A stretch of DNA of 64,000 nucleotides from the NCBI GenBank assembly GCA_900066355.1, contig FMEL01000001.1, forward strand, positions 309,166 through 373,165. Reading direction: 5' to 3'. Numbering within the stretch: position 1 is the first letter of the stretch; the number at the start of each line of letters is the position of its first letter. Shown piece after piece: positions 57,945 to 64,000 of the stretch. A model generated the notes under the pieces. That model searched no databases and was not told the origin of the DNA. It saw only the letters and a list, made by a program, of their open reading frames with translations. The position numbers and the translations under genes are program-made. Source of the DNA: an uncultured Ruminococcus sp. (GTDB lineage: Bacteria; Bacillota; Clostridia; Lachnospirales; Lachnospiraceae).

Positions 57945-59687
57945 TTATTCGATCTCGTCATCACGAATCGGTAATACCATATTTTCCAGTGCATACCGAA
58001 GTTTTGGATGATGAATCACAAAATGGATCGCCGGAGCCCGGTTCTTCGATATCATGCACCACTTTCCTTCAAAACACGTGATCTGGATATTGTGAAAACC
58101 TTTTATCTTTGTCAGATTGAACTGATAGTTTTCGTTTGCTTTCGCATAGTTCTCTGCCGCACCTATGCATGCATGATATTCCTCATAAGTCAGACGGATA
58201 TCTTTTTCCAGAAAGCACTCTGCAAGCGGAAGCACCAGTGGATATTTTTCATACTCCGCTTCAGAAAGCACTGATACTTCATCCTCCACTACACTGTGCT
58301 TCAGAATTGTCTCCAGGCATGTTGCGGATCTTTTATAGCTTTCCAAAATCACTGTTTTCTCATTCAACACAACATGATTGCGTTCCAGAATTTCTTCCAG
58401 CAGTTTTTTCGGCAGGACTCCCAGATCCGGAACCGCCAGTACACGCCTCCGCCGGCCTTCTTTCCCGGCATTTTCAAGCAGAGACGCATGCAGTTCTTTT
58501 TTGCGCTCTTCCCTGTAAATATCCATCAGTGGATGTGCTTTTTTCAAAAGAAATTCCATATTTTTCTGACTGATCGATACTTCCTCTTTGCGACTGGTCA
58601 GATAATAATGTGCCAGATCATGATGCCCGCTGATACAGTCGCCTGTCATCGCCACCTGCCCGGAACAATAATGCAGATGAGAATAGACACGATTCTGTAC
58701 ACCTTTCAGATAATATGGTGAAATCTGCCCGGTCATATAAAGTGGAACCCAGTTTTCCAGACCGAGCATCATATCTTTCATCGGACGTTCCACATCGTGG
58801 ATGATATGGATATGCAACCCCTTTTTGAGAACCATCGCAAGACCGAACATGTATTTTTTTGCAAAATCCTCGTCTGCAGCCATATCTTCTACCGGCATAT
58901 CACTGCATATGTACAAGGGCTTCATTGATTTTGAAAGCACGGTATGCTTCAGAAAATCCAGTTCCCCCTCGCGCATTTCTTTCAGCCCGTAATAATGCCT
59001 TGAAACAGGAAGCTGAAACGGTACTTTCGGCACCTTGAAGCTGTCAAAGTGAATGGCTCTTATATAATCGTCCAGATTAAAAGAATCCACTTTACGCAGA
59101 AAAGCGGATACATAATCAACCCCGTCCGGCATCGAGGAATTGAGCCACTCCCGCAGTTTCCTCCGATATGAAGAACTGTCTGCAAGTTCATCCTCATTGC
59201 ATTGAATAAGATACACCACCTTTTTCCGATCCTGCTCATCCTTATAATTAGCTATCACATATTCACAGACTTTTTCGACAAATTGCTGCTGATGTGCCGG
59301 ATTGCGCTTGCCCGTCCTTATCTTCGACAAGTACGAGGGATCATAATGCAAAAATGCCGCAAGTCTGGAAATATTGATATCCAGTTCTCTTAGCAGAATG
59401 TCGAGTTTCTGGCCGTTAAATACCGGCTCGTCCCGGTCATCCTCCAGACTTTCACGCAGTGTCTGCAAAACTTTGTCCGCCTTAAAATCCCGGATGCCTT
59501 TTTCTGCTGCAGTCTTGATGATTCCATCGGATAATTTCTTTAAATATTCACTGTCAGCGTAAGGTGTACGCTCCCCTTTGCGGTATCGGCTGATAACCGT
59601 TTCGGATATTTCACTGTTACGCGCCAGCTCTTTTCCATTGCATCGGATCTGTATGATATAGTTGTTCAGACATTCCTGAAAATTCAT
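57945..59687 (-). CDS. large protein with two N-terminal HTH domains
   Basis: 580 residues. Two XRE-type helix-turn-helix regions can be read near the N-terminus (GKELARNSEISETVISRYRKGERTP, about 19-43, and NISRLAAFLHYDPSYLSKIRTGKRNP, about 105-130). The remaining ~430 residues contain no motif I recognise; they include a histidine-rich HYCSGQ and GHHDLAHYYL stretch near residue 350. Cytoplasmic. The start at 59687 has GAGG 9 nt before. Likely a regulator sensing an unknown signal, perhaps of the exported protein encoded next. Confidence 0.65.
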   Translation of the reverse strand: MNFQECLNNYIIQIRCNGKELARNSEISETVISRYRKGERTPYADSEYLKKLSDGIIKTAAEKGIRDFKADKVLQTLRESLEDDRDEPVFNGQKLDILLRELDINISRLAAFLHYDPSYLSKIRTGKRNPAHQQQFVEKVCEYVIANYKDEQDRKKVVYLIQCNEDELADSSSYRRKLREWLNSSMPDGVDYVSAFLRKVDSFNLDDYIRAIHFDSFKVPKVPFQLPVSRHYYGLKEMREGELDFLKHTVLSKSMKPLYICSDMPVEDMAADEDFAKKYMFGLAMVLKKGLHIHIIHDVERPMKDMMLGLENWVPLYMTGQISPYYLKGVQNRVYSHLHYCSGQVAMTGDCISGHHDLAHYYLTSRKEEVSISQKNMEFLLKKAHPLMDIYREERKKELHASLLENAGKEGRRRRVLAVPDLGVLPKKLLEEILERNHVVLNEKTVILESYKRSATCLETILKHSVVEDEVSVLSEAEYEKYPLVLPLAECFLEKDIRLTYEEYHACIGAAENYAKANENYQFNLTKIKGFHNIQITCFEGKWCMISKNRAPAIHFVIHHPKLRYALENMVLPIRDDEIE

Positions 59688-59860
59688 CTTTTCATCCTCT
59701 TCCTGCTCATGCCCATATTTCCTGCTTACAGTATAAAGGATTTTCTGCAAATACACAAAAAATTACCGCCTTTGTCTATGACAGATATGGCAATACTTTT
59801 GAGTGACAGCAGAAACTTTGTTATACTTATTTTACCAATATTCAGAAGGAGGTTACAGCG

Positions 59861-60670
59861 ATGAAACAATTAAAGAAAACAATAGTAAGTCTTGTTATGG
59901 CACTCCTGTTAGCAGTCACACTTATTCCTTCAACAAATGTGACGGTTCAGGCCGCTTCCGTTGGAAAAGTGACAGGAATAAAGGCTGTCTACACAAAAGG
60001 AAAAACAAAACTTACATGGAAAAAAGCATCCAGAGCCAAAAAATATGAAATCTACCGCTCAACCAACGGTAAGAAATTTAAAAAAGTAAAAACAGTCAAA
60101 GGACTTTCCTGGCAGGACACAAAAAAGGGAGAACTCTGGTATAAGGTACGTGCCGTTAATGGTAGGAAAAAAGGAAAATTCAGCAGTGCAGTGTCGGTTT
60201 ATACAATCGGAGGGCGTATTTCACTCCGACAGACAGGAAATTCTTTCCTGAGCGCCGGAACCAGCGTATTTGCTCTGGAAATCTGGAATTATGCATCGAA
60301 AAAACCAGCTTTCATAGGATGCAGCAATAATGGCAGAAAAATGACCGATTTTCCGATATATGTTTACAACAAGAATACGCGCAGATATGAAAAGTCGTTA
60401 ACAAATGAAGCTTACTATCATGGAGCACTTTCATCTGCCGCAGGCGAGACAGACCTGAAAACCAGTATTCTGCACAAGGGAAAGGGAAACTATATTATTT
60501 ATGTTGCCGGTCTTGGAATGATTTATCCATACGTAAATGCATATGACAATCCTAATATCTATACATATTATATCAATACATATTTTAAGATTGGTTCAAG
60601 AAAATATCGCCTCCGGGTAAGCTCTAATTCTTCATATTATAAAGACTATCAGGTACAGCGTATAAGATAA
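59861..60670 (+). CDS. secreted protein with a fibronectin-III-like domain
   Basis: 269 residues. Signal peptide (KKTIVSLVMALLLAVTLIPS, cleavage near VQAAS at residue 31), then a short fibronectin type III-like domain (about 34-113: KLTWKKASRAKKYEIYRS, WYKVRAVNGRKKGKFSSAV) that is very lysine-rich, then a ~150-residue aromatic-rich domain not recognised. GGAGG precedes the ATG. No cell-wall anchor. Possibly binds a carbohydrate or the cell surface (inference). Confidence 0.72.
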   Translation: MKQLKKTIVSLVMALLLAVTLIPSTNVTVQAASVGKVTGIKAVYTKGKTKLTWKKASRAKKYEIYRSTNGKKFKKVKTVKGLSWQDTKKGELWYKVRAVNGRKKGKFSSAVSVYTIGGRISLRQTGNSFLSAGTSVFALEIWNYASKKPAFIGCSNNGRKMTDFPIYVYNKNTRRYEKSLTNEAYYHGALSSAAGETDLKTSILHKGKGNYIIYVAGLGMIYPYVNAYDNPNIYTYYINTYFKIGSRKYRLRVSSNSSYYKDYQVQRIR

Positions 60671-60685
60671 AGTTTGGCTGAAATT

Positions 60686-60716
60686 AAGGAGAAGTCCGAA
60701 AAGACTTCTCCTTTTA
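60686..60716 (+). terminator. terminator between convergent genes
   Basis: Perfect 11-bp arms AAGGAGAAGTC/GACTTCTCCTT with a 6-nt loop, then TTAGTTTG. Serves the Fn3-protein gene and possibly rhaD on the other strand. Confidence 0.8.
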
Positions 60717-60721
60717 GTTTG

Positions 60722-61552
60722 TTATTCTTTTTCATACAGGAATTCTTCCGGCAGGCTTACCTTGAAATCTTTTGCCAGTGCACGGAAATTATCCGGCTGG
60801 ATCGTCTGCAGTTTATGTGGTGTCATGGAGAGAATCTTTACAAGGATCTCGGCTGATTTCTCAACAGTGTGGAGCAGTCCGAATGTCAGGTCAAAATCCT
60901 CTCCGGAACAGAACATTCCATGATGCGCCCAGATTACAACATCATATTTTTTCATAAGTTCTGCTGTCTTTACGGCAATTTCTCTTCCGCCCGGAACCAT
61001 CCAGCCGACAACGCCGACACCATCCGGAAATACGACCGGACACTCGGTTGCGGATTCCCAGAGTTCTCTGGTAAACACTTTGTCATCCAGCGGGAGTACA
61101 AATGTCAGTGCAATCGTATTTGTGGTATGTGCATGATAAATAACACGATGCTTTCCATTGGTAAGTTTTTTCTTTACTTCATGATTCATCAGATGTGTCG
61201 GCAGCTCACTTGTCGGTCTTCCGCCCTCGACCAGTCCCCAACGAATACGGTAATTGCATCCGGTTTCATCCAGTTCAATAATGGCAAGACATACTTCCGG
61301 GTCAACAATGATATTTCTGAAATACTTACCGCTTCCTGTCACAAGGAAAAATTCGCCTGCCAGTCCCGGTACTTCGGTTCCGATCGGTGTCCATTCTCCC
61401 GGTGCATTCAGACGCGGACGGATCATTTCGACTTCCTCTGCCTTCAGACGGTAGCTTAAGTTACCACCGTTTCTCTCATGCCATCCCTGCAGATAACCGT
61501 CGTTCGCCATCTTGATAAAACCCTGTACAAATTTTGACTCTAAGATCCTCAT
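60722..61552 (-). CDS. rhaD: rhamnulose-1-phosphate aldolase
   Basis: 276 residues (E. coli RhaD 274), class II zinc aldolase splitting L-rhamnulose-1-phosphate into dihydroxyacetone phosphate and L-lactaldehyde. Seen: GNLSYR and VTGSGKYFRN for phosphate binding, SELPTH with the catalytic Glu, YHAHTTN and AHHGMF supplying zinc histidines. No rhaA or rhaB is adjacent. The upstream region carries direct repeats typical of DeoR-type operators. Confidence 0.93.
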   Translation of the reverse strand: MRILESKFVQGFIKMANDGYLQGWHERNGGNLSYRLKAEEVEMIRPRLNAPGEWTPIGTEVPGLAGEFFLVTGSGKYFRNIIVDPEVCLAIIELDETGCNYRIRWGLVEGGRPTSELPTHLMNHEVKKKLTNGKHRVIYHAHTTNTIALTFVLPLDDKVFTRELWESATECPVVFPDGVGVVGWMVPGGREIAVKTAELMKKYDVVIWAHHGMFCSGEDFDLTFGLLHTVEKSAEILVKILSMTPHKLQTIQPDNFRALAKDFKVSLPEEFLYEKE

Positions 61553-61604
61553 AATAAAATCCCTCCGATTTCGTCCATAAATGGGCAGTTTTGTTGTGTT
61601 GTGG

Positions 61605-61639
61605 TTTTATGTTGTTTATTTTTTCATTTTATGTTGTTT
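61605..61639. promoter_or_regulatory. direct repeats upstream of rhaD
   Basis: Two exact copies of TTTTATGTTGTTT, 22 bp apart start to start (61605-61617 and 61627-61639), about two helical turns. Likely operator of a DeoR- or AraC-type rhamnose regulator encoded elsewhere. Confidence 0.5.
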
Positions 61640-61833
61640 CTCTTTGTTTTCATTTGCATTATATATGGTTTTTTGTGGTTTGTAAAGACCTTTTTTGAAA
61701 AAATATTCAAAAAACCACATTTAAATCCCGGCCTTGTTCACTATTTAGTACTTTGACAATCATATAACGGGTTTACACATCACTTAAATACCGTTACAAT
61801 GAAAGACGTAAAAATGAAAAGGAGAACCACGAA

Positions 61834-62388
61834 ATGGAATTACAGAATGGAAGACCGGAAAATGTAAATGACCGTCTGGACAAGGAGATCCGTGTCTATG
61901 ACTTTTTAGATAAACTCAGCGTTACTTACCAGCGTGTTGACCACGAGGCAGCCATGACCATGGAAGCCTGTGAGGAAATTGACCGCACACTCGGTGATGA
62001 TACCGCTATCTGCAAGAACCTTTTTCTGTGCAACCGTCAGGAAACAAACTTTTATCTGCTCCTGATGCCGGGCGACAAACCCTTTAAGACAAAGGATCTT
62101 TCCGCTCAGATCGGTTCTGCACGTTTATCTTTCGCCAAACCGGAATATATGGAAAAATATCTCAATATCACCCCGGGATCTGTCAGCGTCCTTGGCCTGA
62201 TGAACGACCACGAAAAGAAAGTTCAGCTTCTGATCGATGAAGATGTTCTGAAGGATCCGTATTTCGGCTGCCACCCATGCATCAATACATCCAGTCTGAA
62301 ATTTACTACAAAGGATTTTACAGAAAAGATCATTCCGGCACTTGAACATGAGCCGGTCATTGTGAATCTGCCCGTCCCTGAAGTATAA
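61834..62388 (+). CDS. prolyl-tRNA editing protein, YbaK/ProXp-like
   Basis: 184 residues of the YbaK/ProRS-editing superfamily, trans-editing enzymes that hydrolyse mischarged (Ala- or Cys-) tRNAPro. Seen: DHEAAMTMEAC, CKNLFLCNRQ with the conserved K/N, GSVSVLGLMND and the tail GCHPCINTSSLKF typical of the ProXp-ala group. AAAGGAG precedes the ATG. Precedes the YitT gene by 60 nt. Confidence 0.88.
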   Translation: MELQNGRPENVNDRLDKEIRVYDFLDKLSVTYQRVDHEAAMTMEACEEIDRTLGDDTAICKNLFLCNRQETNFYLLLMPGDKPFKTKDLSAQIGSARLSFAKPEYMEKYLNITPGSVSVLGLMNDHEKKVQLLIDEDVLKDPYFGCHPCINTSSLKFTTKDFTEKIIPALEHEPVIVNLPVPEV

Positions 62389-62448
62389 TTTTCGGACAGA
62401 TAATCGCAGAAATATATCAAATTAAAACTGAATCTGGAGATTTTTTCG

Positions 62449-63303
62449 ATGAAAAAAGAATTGAATTTTGCAAAATTGCTTTTAGAAACGCTCATTTTGA
62501 CCGGTGCTGTGGCAATCATTGCTGCTGCCGTTTATTTTTTCCTCGTACCGAGCCATGCTTCTGTCAGCAGTATTTCCGGTCTTGGAATTGTTCTTTCTAA
62601 TTTTGTCCCACTTCCGCTGTCAGCAATCACCATGATCCTGAATGTTGTTCTTCTGATCATTGGCTTTATCACTTGCGGAAAAGAATTTGGAGTAAAGACC
62701 GTTTACACAAGTATCATGCTTCCTGTCTTTCTCGGAATTTTTGAAAAAGTTTTTCCGAATTTTACTTCCATGACCGACAGTCAGGAGCTGGACGTGCTGT
62801 GCTATGTCCTTGTTGTCAGCATTGGTCTGAGTATTCTTTTTAACAGAAATGCTTCATCAGGCGGGCTTGATATCGTAGCAAAGATCATGAACAAATATCT
62901 GCATATGGAACTTGGCAGGGCGATGTCCCTCTCAGGTATGTGCGTTGCACTGTCTGCCGCACTTGTTTATGACAAAAAAACAGTTGTTCTCAGTATTCTC
63001 GGTACGTATTTCAATGGAATCGTGCTGGATCACTTTATTTTTGACCACAACATCAAACGGCGTGTCTGCATCATTACAAAAAAAGAAGAAGAACTGCGAA
63101 ATTTCATTATTCACGATCTGCACAGCGGAGCCACTGTTTATGAAGCATACGGCGCCTATAATATGCAGAAACGAAATGAGATCATTACGATCGTAGACAA
63201 AACAGAATATCTGAAGCTGATGAATTATATCAATCATGAAGACCCACAGGCATTCATCACTGTGTATAATGTATCTAATATGAGATATCAGCCTAAAGTA
63301 TAA
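62449..63303 (+). CDS. YitT-family membrane protein (DUF161/DUF2179)
   Basis: 284 residues. Five hydrophobic segments in the first 190 residues with NRNASSGGLDIVAKIMNKY, then a cytoplasmic DUF2179 domain (about 195-280) as in YitT/YvjA proteins. Function unestablished; suggested to be transport or signalling. Probably co-transcribed with the editing protein gene. Confidence 0.87.
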   Translation: MKKELNFAKLLLETLILTGAVAIIAAAVYFFLVPSHASVSSISGLGIVLSNFVPLPLSAITMILNVVLLIIGFITCGKEFGVKTVYTSIMLPVFLGIFEKVFPNFTSMTDSQELDVLCYVLVVSIGLSILFNRNASSGGLDIVAKIMNKYLHMELGRAMSLSGMCVALSAALVYDKKTVVLSILGTYFNGIVLDHFIFDHNIKRRVCIITKKEEELRNFIIHDLHSGATVYEAYGAYNMQKRNEIITIVDKTEYLKLMNYINHEDPQAFITVYNVSNMRYQPKV

Positions 63304-63344
63304 ATCAGTGGACGCGCCACCGGTGCTTCCTCGATAGGAAATGT

Positions 63345-63394
63345 AAAACTCCGCCAGAACAGGTAGTTACATACCTGTGCTGACGGAGTTTTGA
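63345..63394. terminator. bidirectional terminator
   Basis: AAAACTCCGCCAG...ACAGGT/ACCTGT...CTGACGGAGTTTT (63345-63393), A/T-rich on both sides. It serves YitT and the convergent surface-protein gene. Confidence 0.8.
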
Positions 63395-63401
63395 TTATTC
63401 G

Positions 63402-64000
63402 TTATTTTTTACGACGTTTGAGGTAGATTCCTCCACCGATCACTGCAATCGCAGCGATAAGAAGAACTACGAAAATTCCAATCGGTGTGTTATCACCGGT
63501 TTTTACGGCGTTTGTTGTCTGGGTTGATTTCGTTGGAGTAACTGATGAAGTTGGAGTCGGAGTATTCTTCGTGGTTTTTTCTTTTATTTCTTCCTCTTCT
63601 GTCTCCTCATCTTCATCCTCCGCACGCTCCTGATTTACAAGTGTAACACTAGCCGACTTATTGCTTTCATTAAATGTAATGCTTTCCGTGTCCACACTCA
63701 AATCATATTCGAAGCTGTCTGCCTTCTCCACTGGCTTTCCGTCTGCATCAACTTCTGTCACATATAATGTCGTTGAACCACCGTCTGCTATGGCAACTTT
63801 TATCTGCGCACCCGCCGAGGAATTTCCATTCAGGTTCAGTGGAACAATATTCTGAGACACCTGGTCAGAAAGTTTTGTATAATCTTTATCTGCAAAAATT
63901 CCCGCATAAAAAGTTTCATCACTGTTCTTATCCTTACCATCACTGTTTTTCAGCTGTTTTGTAAGATTCAGAAGTGCTTCTTTATAGAAACCATCCGGGA
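63402..64000 (-). CDS. membrane-anchored surface protein, 5' end outside window
   Basis: The frame stays open to the right edge (PDGFYKEALLNLTKQL at the edge), so this is a 3' partial gene of at least 198 codons. Seen: a beta-rich region, an acidic Glu-rich stretch followed by a Thr/Pro linker (NTPTPTSSVTPTKSTQTT), then KTGDNTP, one hydrophobic helix (IGIFVVLLIAAIAVIGGGIYL) and KRRKK. This is a cell-wall-anchor layout, but the LPXTG box is replaced by VKTGD, a variant I recall from Lachnospiraceae surface proteins. Sortase attachment inferred. Confidence 0.7.
   Translation of the reverse strand, partial: PDGFYKEALLNLTKQLKNSDGKDKNSDETFYAGIFADKDYTKLSDQVSQNIVPLNLNGNSSAGAQIKVAIADGGSTTLYVTEVDADGKPVEKADSFEYDLSVDTESITFNESNKSASVTLVNQERAEDEDEETEEEEIKEKTTKNTPTPTSSVTPTKSTQTTNAVKTGDNTPIGIFVVLLIAAIAVIGGGIYLKRRKK

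Overview
The window looks like chromosome from a gut Lachnospiraceae bacterium, most probably Blautia (B. obeum or a close relative). The main reason is the GH31 enzyme at 15367-17358. From memory it matches the crystallised isomaltose-preferring alpha-glucosidase Ro-alphaG1 of Ruminococcus (Blautia) obeum in length (663 residues) and at the key positions W169, D307 and D420. The AT-rich spacers, strong GGAGG ribosome sites and a CD1871A-type mini-protein fit the same assignment. No rRNA, tRNA, CRISPR array, prophage or intact insertion sequence is visible.

Layout. 0.1-6.8 kb: two CooC-type nickel-chaperone ATPases, both with the C-x-C motif, plus a MoxR ATPase, a VWA protein, a zinc ribbon and a DUF3786 protein. 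TetR and Rrf2 regulators sit beside two homologous divergent promoters. 7-14.6 kb: an IS66 scar, a heterodimeric ABC exporter with its TetR, and a hydrolase/methyltransferase/hydrolase operon. 15.4-20.5 kb: GH31 + GH13 isomalto-oligosaccharide operon with a LacI regulator and the tail of a lost sugar permease. 20.5-24 kb: GNAT, MATE pump, CarD-like regulator. 24-33 kb: GPH symporter, zinc dehydrogenase, ROK regulator and two GH36 alpha-galactosidases among gene relics. 33.5-34.7 kb: chromate-transporter pair. 34.8-41 kb: polyamine operon speA-speE-speB-CASDH-nspC behind a ~340-nt structured leader ending in an intrinsic terminator. 41-48 kb: Rpn-family nuclease flanked by palindromic repeats, DegV, MATE pump with MarR, CmpB-like membrane protein. 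47.5-51.9 kb: envelope redox module (TlpA-like thioredoxin, CXXC mini-protein, membrane Fe-S protein) divergent from a two-component system. 52-56.6 kb: KtrB/KtrA potassium uptake with a short KdpD and KdpE. 57-64 kb: exported proteins, a large double-HTH protein, rhamnulose-1-phosphate aldolase, ProXp/YbaK editing protein, YitT, and a membrane-anchored surface protein cut by the right edge.

Two themes cut across the map. First, the intergenic DNA is a graveyard: at least ten broken gene fragments remain, including two sugar ABC permease tails, DUF624, gldA, eda, an FCD-GntR regulator, putP, a MarR gene, a ketopantoate-reductase-like gene and IS66. This indicates repeated deletion in carbohydrate loci. 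Second, there are dispersed palindromic repeats whose outer stems differ in sequence between copies but still pair, which means the fold is what is conserved.

The best candidates for something undescribed are the nickel-cofactor-type locus at the left end, with no target enzyme in view, and the polyamine-operon leader, whose fold I cannot assign to a known riboswitch class.
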